Assembly: GCA_050916095.1 (NCBI GenBank)
Contig: CP050901.1
Location: 1,364,001-1,428,000 of the forward strand
Origin: JANPCX01 sp050916095
GTDB lineage: Bacteria; Pseudomonadota; Gammaproteobacteria; Burkholderiales; Burkholderiaceae_C
Direction of reading: 5' to 3'
Length of the DNA: 64,000 nucleotides
Positions 16,756 through 25,274 of the stretch are shown piece by piece (the stretch's first letter is position 1; every line of letters begins with the position of its first letter). The notes under the pieces were generated by a model that saw only the letters and a list, made by a program, of their open reading frames with translations, ran no database searches and was not told the origin of the DNA. Position numbers and translations under genes: made by a program.

Positions 16756-17349
16756 TTAGTTTTTCTTGCGACGCATGGGCTGTGCAGCCTCCATACCCAG
16801 CCGCGCACAGTCCCAGGCCGCTTGCGCTGCATAACCACGGGGCATCAGTTCTCGGGTTGCGCAAGACAGTTGGAAGGCACCTTCCATCATCGCCAACAGT
16901 GCGCAGGCCAGGCTGGCTGCGCCGCTGGTGTCGCGTTGGTGGTGAACCATGCAGTCTTTCACCAAGCCGGTGAGCTGGTCCAAGTCGGCGCTCACCGCGC
17001 GCTGATACACCTCCCTGACCTCTGGTTCACGCACCGCCTCTGCGCCCACCATGACCCAAGCAGCGGCCAGGTCGGCGTCTGCGCCATCGCCTAAGAGCCG
17101 CTAACAAAACCGTTTGCCCTGCGCTTGTCGAAGCCAGCGAGTAGCTCGGTGCAAGGCCCTTCGACAAGCTCAGGGCGAACGGTGTATGCGGTGTTTTGTT
17201 AGCGGCTCTAAAGCCAGCCGGGCATCCAGGTAGGCGCGCAAACGCGCTTCGGGACCCTGTCCTTGTGCCAAGAGTTGTTCATAGCGGGCCTGGGCGTGCT
17301 CCACCATGGCATTGACCAGGCTTTTCATATTCATCAAGAGGGTGTTCAT
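16756..17349 (-). pseudogene. TetR-family regulator, 5'-truncated and interrupted by a MITE
   Basis: Reading on the minus strand, LLMNMKSLVNAMVEHAQARY and RLRAYLDARLA come first, then MITE copy B (17095-17208) enters with an in-frame stop, then the same frame resumes as GDGADADLAAAWVMVGAEAV and ends PMRRKKN. Deleting the 114-bp element plus one TAA copy rejoins DARLALGDGADADLA without a shift. The C-terminal ligand domain resembles TetR/BetI-like regulators. The DNA-binding HTH is absent: upstream of about 17350 the sequence becomes the oxygenase gene on the other strand. It is therefore doubly broken. Confidence 0.78.
17095..17208. mobile_element. MITE copy B inside the TetR gene (114 bp)
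   Basis: The ends are the same as in copies A and C (GAGCCGCTAACAAAAC / GTTTTGTTAGCGGCTC), with TAA duplications at 17092-17094 and 17209-17211. The interior is the reverse complement of copy A with several differences, so it is the older or a divergent copy. The net insertion is 117 bp, so it preserves frame but brings a stop codon to the TetR reading frame. Confidence 0.85.
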
Positions 17350-18486
17350 CAGCGTGGCCCCATGCTTCAGTCGCGGCTGACCTTCATGATTTACCTGACC
17401 GATGGCGACGACTTTGAAGGTGGCGATACGCTGTTTTTCGCAGGGGGGCCCGGCACCACTGCGGACGGACAGAGTCAACCGCCCGTGGTGGCACGGGTGC
17501 GGCCCCGCAGAGGCAGCCTGATTCTGTTTGAACACCACCTTTGGCATGCTGGCGCCACCGTCACCCAAGGCATCAAACACATCGTGCGAAGTGACGTGAT
17601 GTTTCGTCGCGAAACGCCCGCCTCCTTGCCAAACCTGCGGCTCAATACGGCCTTCACCCCGTCACATGAGGGGTATGTTTGGAGTTTGTGCCGTGCAGAT
17701 CTCAACCTGGTCGCCAGCGGTGGGCGAGATGCGGTGATTCGTCTGTGGACCGAAGAAGGCGCAGACGCGGGCTGTTTACGCGGGCACAGTCAGTCGGTGC
17801 TGGGCCTCGCATCGGCGGGTGATGGACGACTGGTTTCGGTGTCCCGGGACCGAAGTTTGCGGGTTTGGGATCTGGCGCATCATCGATGCGATGCCGTGCT
17901 GCATCCGCACGAGGGGGCGATTTTGTGCGTGCATGCCTGGCAAGGTCACATTGTTTCAGGGGCAGCTGACGGCACCATGGTCTTGAGCGACCTCAATGCG
18001 GGTTCCGCTCAAAAGTTTGCTCACGGCTTGGGCTGGGTTTGGGATTTGGACTCCGATGAGGATGGATTGTTGGTGGCCGCCTTGGAGAGCGGTGAGGTGG
18101 TGGCATGGCGTGCAGATCAACAGCGCCATCCTTGGACCTTGAAGGTAGATGCGCCGCTGCGTGCAGTGGCCATCTCCAGGGACGGGCAACAGCTGGTGGC
18201 GGGTGATGTGATGGGCAGAATTCACCACTGGGTTCGTCAAAACAATGGATGGCACCTTGCGCGCTGCTGGCAAGCCCACCGCGCTGCACTTCGCTGCTTG
18301 CGTTTTGCGATGGATGCGTTGCTGTACAGCGGGGCGGAAGACGGCTGGGTTCGTCACTGGAGCGCAACGCACCAGTGTTTGTGGCAGCATGCGCACGACA
18401 ACTTCGTCACCGACTTGTTGCCCCTGTCCAGTTCAGCGTTGCTCAGTTGCGCTTACGACGGGCGCATTCTTCGCCACAGACCATGA
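17350..18486 (+). pseudogene. 2OG-Fe(II) oxygenase/WD40 fusion, 5'-truncated
   Basis: The frame is open from 17263, but the sequence before about 17350 is antisense TetR. The recognisable part starts MLQSRLTFMIYLTDGDDFEG with GGDTLFF, the distal strand of a prolyl-4-hydroxylase-like 2OG dioxygenase, then FEHHLWHAGATV and IVRSDVMFRRE with the distal His and 2OG-binding Arg. The HxD iron ligands that should precede RLTFMIYL are missing. About 280 residues of WD40-like repeats follow (GYVWSLCRADLNLVASGGRD, VSRDRSLRVWD, SGAADGTMVLSD, SGAEDGWVRHW), six or seven blades. The stop overlaps the HD hydrolase start. Catalysis is probably lost. Confidence 0.75.
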
Positions 18487-19121
18487 CGCTCTGCGATCCC
18501 CCTGCCGACTATCTCCAAGGCTTGCCTGCACTGGCCTGGCAGGGATGTGACGCCGAACTCTTCCGAGTGGTTCGGCAGGCCTATGACTCCCCCGGCCGCG
18601 TCTACCATGCGTGGTCACACATTGAGATGTGCCTGCGGGAATTCAATCAGGCGCATTTTGATGACCCCCGCACCGTGCTGATGGCCCTGCTGTTCCACGA
18701 TGCGGTCTATGTGGTGGGCGAGTCAACGAACGAGTGGCGTAGTGCCGAGTTGGCGCAGCAGAGCTTGCAGCGTCACAGCAACCTCACCGCCAGCGAACGG
18801 GATCGTGTGTCGGAATTGATCATGTTGACAGCCCACCATCACCAACCAACGGTGTTGGACGGTGATGCTGCGTCCTTCATCGACATTGATCTGGCCGTGC
18901 TGGGCAGTGACTGGACCACGTACCAGGCCTATGCCCTCGGTGTGGCGCGTGAGTTCTGTCCTGCGGTCGTGTCGCGGGCGCTGTTCCAGGTGGGGCGCCG
19001 CCGTTTTTTGCAGAGGTTGTTGTCACAGCCACGTGTTTTTCTGACGCCAAACATGCGTGAGCGCTGCGAGGACGCTGCACGACGGAATCTGCAGCTTGAA
19101 ATGGACGAGTTGCTGCTTTGA
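18483..19121 (+). CDS. HD-superfamily metal-dependent hydrolase (COG4339 type)
   Basis: The 212-residue product shows the metal-binding pattern of predicted HD phosphohydrolases: R-x-Y-H-x-x-x-H in GRVYHAWSHIEM, the HD pair in ALLFHDAVYVVG, the family NE-x-x-SA (TNEWRSAELA), HHHQPT and an Asp in IDIDLAVLG. Its substrate is unknown; nucleotides are typical of the fold. The ATG is within the stop of the oxygenase/WD40 gene (ATGA, 18483-18486), so the two were co-translated. Confidence 0.82.
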   Translation: MTLCDPPADYLQGLPALAWQGCDAELFRVVRQAYDSPGRVYHAWSHIEMCLREFNQAHFDDPRTVLMALLFHDAVYVVGESTNEWRSAELAQQSLQRHSNLTASERDRVSELIMLTAHHHQPTVLDGDAASFIDIDLAVLGSDWTTYQAYALGVAREFCPAVVSRALFQVGRRRFLQRLLSQPRVFLTPNMRERCEDAARRNLQLEMDELLL

Positions 19122-19212
19122 CCAGCAGCCCGCCGTGCCCATGACGCCGCGCTGACGGTTTTTTAGAACCTGTTGATCCGAGACATCATGCTCGGTGGCT
19201 GCACCACCGTAC

Positions 19213-19364
19213 TATTGATCCGGCCCTGTGAAGTCATAACCGTTCGCCCTGACCCTTCGGCAGGGCTCAGGACTAAAGGCCTTGTCGAAGGGTAGCGCGT
19301 GAAACCTGGGTTTCGACAGGCTCAACCCGAACGGAAGTTCATACTTCACAGGGCCGGATCAATA
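19213..19364. mobile_element. MITE-like element with 22-bp perfect ends and TA target
   Basis: The left end at 19213-19234 (begins TATTGATCCGGCCCTG) and the right end at 19343-19364 are perfect inverted repeats of 22 bp. The 152-bp element contains a second inverted pair with the dispersed core (CCGTTCGCCCTGA / CAACCCGAACGG). TA at each edge fits an IS630/mariner-type duplication. No ORF is present. In the 597-bp gap 19122-19718 the only structures I see are this element, MITE copy C and a short direct repeat near 19686. Confidence 0.75.
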
Positions 19365-19399
19365 AACCGGCCCGCGATCTTGGGGTGTGTGGCAATTAA

Positions 19400-19510
19400 G
19401 AGCCGCTAACAAAACACTGCATACACCGTTCGCCCCGAGGTCGAAGGGCCTTGCACCGAGGTACGCGCTGGCTTCGACAAGCTCAGCCCGAACGGTTTTG
19501 TTAGCGGCTC
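19400..19510. mobile_element. MITE copy C (TAA-flanked, 111 bp)
   Basis: The element is identical along its length to copy A at 10341-10451, with TAA duplications at 19397-19399 and 19511-19513. Identity of two copies 9 kb apart in different flanks indicates recent movement. Confidence 0.85.
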
Positions 19511-19685
19511 TAAACGCTCCAACGCTTTGCGCCACGGAACACCTGCTTGAATGGCTGAAACAGCGACAGCACCGCAATGAGCGGGTCACCCGGCACAGCA
19601 GTGCCACATCACAGATAGTGCGGGCACCATGGCATTTTTCGGTCCAGCGGAGATGGCGTGCTTGAACACGGTGTTTCAATACTGG

Positions 19686-19713
19686 CCTGGGACAGCCTGG
19701 GACAGCCCGGGAC
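19686..19713. repeat. Short direct repeat near the CaiB gene end
   Basis: CCTGGGACAG occurs twice in tandem, followed by a partial third unit, just outside the 3' end of the CoA-transferase gene. The role is unknown. Confidence 0.5.
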
Positions 19714-19718
19714 GCTTG

Positions 19719-20936
19719 TCACGCCACGGTCTTGATGACGCCGCACTGCACCAAGCTGGACTGTTGCTCTGTGGTGTAGCCCAAGCTGAGGAGCAGTTCA
19801 GCCGTGTCTTGTCCTACGGATGGCGGCGGCAGTCGCAGCGGCGGTCGTTGGCCTCCCATCGTGAGTGGCAACAAGGCCATGTGGGTGTCGATGTCGCACG
19901 AGGCCATGCTGGCGTCCGCCGGAATACGCACAGGGGCGAGGCCACCGGTTTGTTGCAGGTGTTCATCCTCAAACAAATCGTGTGGGCGTTTGATCAAGGC
20001 GTGGGGCAAGCCTCGGGCCTCAAACAAAGCGGCGATCTCGGCGGCTGTTTGGGTCTGCAAGCGGCGTCGCAGTGCGGGCATCAACCACTCGCGGGCCTGC
20101 ACACGCTGGTTGTTGGTGGCAACGCTGGCATCCGTGCGCCAATCATCAAATCCAAACGACTCGCAAAAAATGACCCACTGGGTGTCGGACACCACGGCCA
20201 GAAAAATCTGTTCCTCGTTTTTAACCGTGAACACGTCGTAGATTCCCCAGGGGGAGATGCGGCTGGGCATGGGGGAGGGCGGCAGGCCTGTGACGGCGAA
20301 TTGCGTCATGTGCTGAGCCACCAACAGGATGTTGTTCTCAAACAAACCGGTTTGTACGACCTGGCCTTGACCCGTGCTTTGCCTTTGCAGCAAGGCGGCC
20401 AGCACGCCAATCGCACCGAACATACCGCCCATGATGTCGTTGACGCTGCTGCCTGCCCGCAAGGGTTGGCCGGGTGGCCCCGTCATGTAGGCCAAACCGC
20501 CCATCATCTGTACCACTTCATCGAGCGCGGTGCGTTGTGCATAGGGGCCGGGCAGAAAACCTTTGTGCGCCACATAGACCAGTTCTGGGTTCAATGCGCG
20601 CAGCACGTCGGGCCCCAAACCCAGTTTCTCCATGGCACCAGGTTTGAAGTTTTCGCTGAAGACATCGGCCGTGGTCAGCAATTTCAGCAAAACCTCCAGT
20701 CCCGCCGGTTGGGTGATGTCCACGGCCAGGCTCTTTTTATTGCGGTTGAAGAGCGAGAAAAACCCCGCGCCCGCACCCATGAGGCGCCTGGTGTTGTCGC
20801 CCAACAAAGGCTCCACTTTGATGACTTCGGCGCCCAAATCGGCCAGCACCATGCCGCAAGCCGGTCCCATCACCATGTGGGTGAGTTCGACCACACGCAC
20901 GCCTTGCAAGGGCAGGGGTTGGTGGGGTGCATTCAT
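19719..20936 (-). CDS. CaiB/BaiF family CoA-transferase
   Basis: The 405-residue family III CoA-transferase begins with LQGVRVVELTHMVMGPACGM and ADLGAEVIKVEPLLGDNTR. It has the RNKKSLAVDI nucleotide-contact segment, the probable catalytic Asp in SSVNDIMGG, and LFENNILLVAQH. It would exchange CoA between organic acids; the acid is not deducible. No acyl-CoA genes are adjacent, so it stands alone. Confidence 0.9.
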   Translation of the reverse strand: MNAPHQPLPLQGVRVVELTHMVMGPACGMVLADLGAEVIKVEPLLGDNTRRLMGAGAGFFSLFNRNKKSLAVDITQPAGLEVLLKLLTTADVFSENFKPGAMEKLGLGPDVLRALNPELVYVAHKGFLPGPYAQRTALDEVVQMMGGLAYMTGPPGQPLRAGSSVNDIMGGMFGAIGVLAALLQRQSTGQGQVVQTGLFENNILLVAQHMTQFAVTGLPPSPMPSRISPWGIYDVFTVKNEEQIFLAVVSDTQWVIFCESFGFDDWRTDASVATNNQRVQAREWLMPALRRRLQTQTAAEIAALFEARGLPHALIKRPHDLFEDEHLQQTGGLAPVRIPADASMASCDIDTHMALLPLTMGGQRPPLRLPPPSVGQDTAELLLSLGYTTEQQSSLVQCGVIKTVA

Positions 20937-21131
20937 CGTCTTGTTCCTTGTGACTGCGGCGCTTGTAGACAGCGCTGATTGTCTGTGAGCGTGTACTTTC
21001 TTGAAAAACCGATGAAGACTTCACCAATAGGCCTTTTACCGTCAACGTAACAAGGCCCCAAACACACCGGCGCTGGCTACCATTCTGGCTCTTGGATTCG
21101 CCGCCCGGTGTTTCGACCGGCTCTGTGACCC

Positions 21132-23558
21132 GTGCCACGTCCCGCTACCCGATCAGCATCGCGCAATTCAAGTGTGGGCCCATGGCGTCAGCGCTGGCAG
21201 GCACAGTTTGGTGTTTACAGCGCCCGCGATCCTGTGTCGGCCGAGATTCGGGCCAAACACGTGGCAGCCCTGGTCCGCTTGACGCCCTTCAACATGCTGG
21301 CCAATGCGCTCGGCGGTCTTTTGGTGGTTTGGTCCATAGGGCCCAGCACCACACCCTTGGCCATGGCCCTGTGGTTGTCGGCGCTGTTGCTCATGTGTGC
21401 CATGGGCATGTGGTCTTGGCACAGCGGGCGTAGCCGAAGCTTCGTCTCGGTGTCGCCCAAGGCCGTGCGTCGCGCGACTTTGCATGCGGCGCTTCTCGCG
21501 GCCACATGGGCGGCGGTTCCTCTGCTTTGGTTTTCGATCGCTTCAACACAGCAGCGTTTGCTCATTGCCACCTTGATCGCCGGGTTGACTTGCGCCGGTG
21601 CTTTCAGTTTGGCGACCGTGCCCTTGGCCGGGGTCGTCTACGTGCTGATCTTGACCCTGGGTGCCATGTTGGGGGCACTGACCGTCTACGACCCAGAGTA
21701 CCTGCCCTTGATGCTGTTTTATGCGGGCTACGGGTTCACCGTCATCGCCGGATTGCTGACAACGGCCAATGCGTCCACGGCACGCTTGATGGCAGAGCGT
21801 GAAGCCGCGCGTCAAAGCCAAGTCACCAGCCTGTTGCTGCGTGACTTCGAGGAGCACTCAACCGACTTGTTGTGGGAAATTGACCGAAGCGGGCGTTTCC
21901 GCCACGTGTCCAGCAAACTCGCCACGGCCTTCAAACACAGCGCGACGGAGTTGCAGTTGCTCAGTCTGCTTGGAGCCCTGCAGGTGCGAAAACCCTCGGA
22001 TCACCCGAGCACGGGATTGGAGCAGTTGCGCGCCGCACTGAATCTGGGGCGTCCGTTTCGCGACATCGAAGTCCCAGTGAACATCAACGAGCAAACCCAT
22101 TGGTGGTTGCTGACAGGCAAGCCCCTGCTGGATGAGTCGGGCCGCACCTTGGGTTGGCGCGGTGTCATTGCCGACGTCACCCAAGAACATCAAGTGCAAG
22201 ACCGGCTGCGTTATCTGGCTCACTTTGATTCGCTCACAGGGCTGGCCAACCGGGTGCAGTTGCACGAGAGATTGGCCCAAGTGATGGACCCCAGTCTGTC
22301 AAGTTCTCGGCGCAGCGCTTTGTTTTGTTTGGACTTGGACAACTTCAAAAGCATCAACGATTCGCTGGGTCATTCCGTGGGCGACGAAGTCCTCAAGCTC
22401 ACCGCACAGCGTCTGCAAAGCTGCATGCGACGCGGTGACTTGGTCGCCCGTTTGGGCGGCGATGAATTTGCGGTGGTGCTCGACGATGTGCGCAACGATG
22501 AAGAGGTCACCACGCTCGCCGAACGTTTCTTACAGGAATTGCAGCAACCCTGTGAAGTGATGGGCCACCATGTGGCGGTGGGCTCCAGCATCGGCATCGC
22601 CATGCTGCCCGACCAGGCGGACACCGTGGACGAAGCCCTGGGCAATGGTGACCTCGCCCTCTATGCAGCCAAACAAGCGGGGCGCGGTCGCTACGAGTTT
22701 TTTGCCAGCTCCTTGGTGGAGCGCAGTCGGCGCAGGTTGTCGGTGGAGCAGCAGTTGCGCTTGGCGTTGAGCCGTGGTGAGTTTGCGCTGCATTGGCAGC
22801 CCCAGATTGAAGTGGGTCGGTGGGCCATTTGCGGGGCCGAAGCCTTGTTGCGCTGGAACAATCCGCTGCTCGGTAGCGTCTCGCCAGTGGAATTCATCCG
22901 CGTGGCCGAAGAAGCGGGTTTGGTTGCGGACATCGGCACCTGGGCACTGAATGAGGCCTGTGTTCAAGCGGCCGTCGGCCTGCCTGATTTGCCCATTTCG
23001 GTGAACGTGTCGCCGGTGCAACTGATGCGTCCAGATTTTCTGTCCTGTGTGGAGCATGCCCTCACCCAGTCCGGACTGGAGCCGCATCGTTTGGAGATCG
23101 AGATCACCGAGTCCATCTTCATCGACGAGTCCACGGTGGCGTTGACGCAGTTGCACGCCTTGCGCGGCCTCGGTGTGCGCGTGGCACTGGACGACTTTGG
23201 AACGGGCTATTCGTCGCTGGCTTACCTGCGCCAGTTCCCATTCGACACGATGAAAATCGACCGCGCGTTTGTGCGCGAACTCATGTCGCGACGCGACGCC
23301 CGCGCCATTGTCCGCACCATCGTTCAGTTGGCCACGGCTTTGGGTATGACCACCGTTGCCGAGGGCGTGGAAGATGCAGGTCAACTGGAGTTGCTGCAGT
23401 ACGCTGGTTGCCGCGCCATTCAGGGATTTTTGGTGTCACACGCCTTGCCGTTGGCCGCCTTCCGAGATTTACGCAACCAGTGGAGTGTCAACCAGCGTCC
23501 CACGTCCGCCGTCGCGTTGCCCGACACGACGTTTGCTGGCTTGGTCACCAGGCATTGA
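21132..23558 (+). CDS. Membrane GGDEF-EAL cyclic-di-GMP protein with PAS domain
   Basis: The 808-residue product has an N-terminal block of about six TM helices (residues 45-215), a PAS-like sensor (about 225-350), a GGDEF domain with intact RLGGDEFAVV (about 438-447) and an EAL domain with intact EALLRW, the Mg-site DDFGTGYSSLAYLR and IQGFLVSHALPL. Both catalytic motifs look competent, so diguanylate cyclase and/or phosphodiesterase activity is possible. An inhibitory-site RxxD is not evident four residues before GGDEF. The flagellar genes downstream make motility control a plausible output. Confidence 0.92.
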   Translation: MPRPATRSASRNSSVGPWRQRWQAQFGVYSARDPVSAEIRAKHVAALVRLTPFNMLANALGGLLVVWSIGPSTTPLAMALWLSALLLMCAMGMWSWHSGRSRSFVSVSPKAVRRATLHAALLAATWAAVPLLWFSIASTQQRLLIATLIAGLTCAGAFSLATVPLAGVVYVLILTLGAMLGALTVYDPEYLPLMLFYAGYGFTVIAGLLTTANASTARLMAEREAARQSQVTSLLLRDFEEHSTDLLWEIDRSGRFRHVSSKLATAFKHSATELQLLSLLGALQVRKPSDHPSTGLEQLRAALNLGRPFRDIEVPVNINEQTHWWLLTGKPLLDESGRTLGWRGVIADVTQEHQVQDRLRYLAHFDSLTGLANRVQLHERLAQVMDPSLSSSRRSALFCLDLDNFKSINDSLGHSVGDEVLKLTAQRLQSCMRRGDLVARLGGDEFAVVLDDVRNDEEVTTLAERFLQELQQPCEVMGHHVAVGSSIGIAMLPDQADTVDEALGNGDLALYAAKQAGRGRYEFFASSLVERSRRRLSVEQQLRLALSRGEFALHWQPQIEVGRWAICGAEALLRWNNPLLGSVSPVEFIRVAEEAGLVADIGTWALNEACVQAAVGLPDLPISVNVSPVQLMRPDFLSCVEHALTQSGLEPHRLEIEITESIFIDESTVALTQLHALRGLGVRVALDDFGTGYSSLAYLRQFPFDTMKIDRAFVRELMSRRDARAIVRTIVQLATALGMTTVAEGVEDAGQLELLQYAGCRAIQGFLVSHALPLAAFRDLRNQWSVNQRPTSAVALPDTTFAGLVTRH

Positions 23559-23699
23559 ACCCTGGTTCAGCGCTTCAACGCGGTCTATTGAGCGCCCCCA
23601 GACCTGTCGCTTTGCGCCAGGCCCCCCGAGGGGGATGAGAAAACTTGGGAGCGGCCCGGCGTTTTCTTGAGAGGTTTCCAAAAAACGTGACACCCCACA

Positions 23700-23769
23700 C
23701 CGTTCGGGCTGAGCGTGTCGAAGCCAGCGCGTACCTCGGTGATCCCTTCGACAGGCTCCGGGCGAACGG
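23700..23769. repeat. Dispersed inverted repeat (GTTCGGGCTGAGC core)
   Basis: The arms ccgttcgggctgagc-gtgtcgaag and cttcgacaggctccgggcgaacgg form a long hairpin; partial complementarity extends to about 23691-23779. It lies between the convergent GGDEF-EAL and kinase genes and could act as a transcriptional barrier. It shares the core with the MITEs. Confidence 0.8.
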
Positions 23770-23813
23770 AGGGGGTGTTTGTCATGAATTTGTGAAGCAC
23801 CAATAGCCTGAAC

Positions 23814-24452
23814 CTAACGCGGCAAACAAAGCCGCTCACACGCAGCGTCGCCGCAGCGCTCACACAGCCCGCGCCAGCGCACCAAGCCGTCGTTCTCTTC
23901 TTCGCGTGTTTGCAGATTCAGGCGCATGGCGTGTTCGATGCAGCGCAGCGCACTTTGCTGTCGCTGCGCGCCTTGCCCGGTCACCACGCTGTAGTCCAAA
24001 CCGGCTTGATGCAGTGCGTTACGAATCAAGGCGTCGACTGGCTCGCGAACCTCTGGGCCATCACGCTGCAAACCGTCCGGCTGCCAAGTGATGTCAAGCG
24101 CGGTCACCAAAGTTAAATTGACCCGTCGGTGAGCTTGTAATGCGCCCGCGTACAGGGTGCGATCACCAAACACCTTGTCGCTGTACACCGCCGTCATCAA
24201 GGCTGTGGTGTCAGCGATGACCACGTCGAAACGCTGGGCCATCTGGTCGATGCGACGCGTTTGTTCAGACGCAATATGGATTTGTTCCGCTTGGCTGGGG
24301 GTGCGGCCATGCTGGTCGCAAAACTCTCGCAGGTACTCGGGCACCAACGCCGTGTTTATCCCCGTGTCCCGCAGTGTTTGGCCCAAGGCGGTGGCAAGCG
24401 TTGTTTTGCCTGTGCTCTCGGCACCCAGCAAGGCAATCACAAAGGCAGGCAT
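23814..24452 (-). CDS. NadR-like nicotinamide riboside kinase (AAA/P-loop)
   Basis: The 212-residue P-loop protein has Walker A GAESTGKTTLA at the N-terminus, EYLREFCDQHGRTPS, VIADTTALMTAVYSD and DITWQPDGLQRDGPEVRE. These are the pattern of the C-terminal kinase domain of NadR, here without the HTH and adenylyltransferase domains. It should phosphorylate nicotinamide riboside to NMN. It begins 3 bp after pnuC, whose product imports the same substrate. Confidence 0.85.
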   Translation of the reverse strand: MPAFVIALLGAESTGKTTLATALGQTLRDTGINTALVPEYLREFCDQHGRTPSQAEQIHIASEQTRRIDQMAQRFDVVIADTTALMTAVYSDKVFGDRTLYAGALQAHRRVNLTLVTALDITWQPDGLQRDGPEVREPVDALIRNALHQAGLDYSVVTGQGAQRQQSALRCIEHAMRLNLQTREEENDGLVRWRGLCERCGDAACERLCLPR

Positions 24453-24455
24453 GCC

Positions 24456-25259
24456 TCATGTCCCTTCTTGGATTGCCAAACGGTGCCAGGCCCGCCAGCC
24501 GACCAAGGCCAGCGCTAAAAGAACGGCGTAGAGCCCACAGGTCAGCCACAGGCCTTTGTAGATGAAGAGCCCGATGCTGACCGCATTGACGGCCACCCAA
24601 ACCGGCCAATTCTCGACGTGTTTGCGCCCCAACAACCAGGTGCCGACGATGCTGCCTGCTGTGGCGGCGGCGTCCCACCACGGAACATCAGTGTCCGTGC
24701 GGTGGTCTAGCAGTTGTGCCAAGGCCAACCACAGGACAAGGAATGAGGCGAGCACCCACAGGCGCAGCTCGGGTTTTAAGGGACGAACCACCAGGGTCAG
24801 CCCTGGGGAACCTCCGCAAAACCCCTCGCGGCGCCGAATCGTCCGGTCTCGGGCGGTCTGCGGCGCCCCGTTCCTTGCCAATAGCTGGGCTATTGGCTGC
24901 AAAACTCGCCTTGCAGCCCATCCCGATCCGAACGCTCGGCATCCACGACGGGTTTTGCAGAGGTTCCCTTGCGCTTGCCCGCGACGCAACCACTGCCACC
25001 AGCCCCACAGCGCCATCGCCACAAAAAAAAGCTGCAGGCCCGATTCGCCATACAACTTCGATTGCCAAAAAACCAGGGCGTAGACCAAAGAGCTGATGAT
25101 GGCCAAAGGCCAAGCCCAAGGGTTGACGCGGATGTTGCACACTACCATGACCAAGGCCAGCACAAAACCCAAAAGCTCCAAACGGGAGGAGGTGAGCTGG
25201 GTACCCAGAGAAACGGGCAACTCCAACCACGCCTTCAGGCTCCACAACAGCTCAGTCAT
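24456..25259 (-). CDS. pnuC: Nicotinamide riboside transporter PnuC with an internal repeat insertion
   Basis: The 267-residue protein has the PnuC core: RLELLGFVLALVMVVCNIR, PWAWPLAIISSLVYALVFW, SGLQLFFVAMALWGWWQW, then after a break WWDAAATAGSIVGTWLLGRK and ENWPVWVAVNAVSIGLFIYK. Family members are usually 190-220 residues. The surplus, about 55 residues (GNLCKTRRGCRAFGSG to GGSPGLT), is encoded by an inverted-repeat element at 24805-24968 in the loop after the fourth helix and is rich in Arg/Gly/Cys. Frame is kept, so the transporter may still work. It starts 15 bp after ftsB. Confidence 0.88.
   Translation of the reverse strand: MTELLWSLKAWLELPVSLGTQLTSSRLELLGFVLALVMVVCNIRVNPWAWPLAIISSLVYALVFWQSKLYGESGLQLFFVAMALWGWWQWLRRGQAQGNLCKTRRGCRAFGSGWAARRVLQPIAQLLARNGAPQTARDRTIRRREGFCGGSPGLTLVVRPLKPELRLWVLASFLVLWLALAQLLDHRTDTDVPWWDAAATAGSIVGTWLLGRKHVENWPVWVAVNAVSIGLFIYKGLWLTCGLYAVLLALALVGWRAWHRLAIQEGT
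24805..24968. mobile_element. Inverted-repeat element inserted in frame in pnuC
   Basis: The ends GGGAACCTCCGCAAAACCC (24805-24823) and GGGTTTTGCAGAGGTTCCC (24950-24968) pair with one mismatch. The inside carries further hairpins, e.g. ccaatagctgggctattgg. If CCCT (24801-24804, 24966-24969) is the target duplication, the net insertion is 165 bp or 55 codons, which explains why the reading frame survives. Confidence 0.78.
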
Positions 25260-25274
25260 TGAGTGGACACGTGC

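Noticed and set aside
10341..19510. Repeated units considered as a CRISPR array
   Set aside because: Copies are kilobases apart, inverted relative to each other and flanked by target duplications; there are no regular spacers or cas genes.
24805..24968. PnuC frame considered to be a disrupted pseudogene
   Set aside because: Frame and membrane segments continue on both sides of the element, so a working protein with an enlarged loop is possible.
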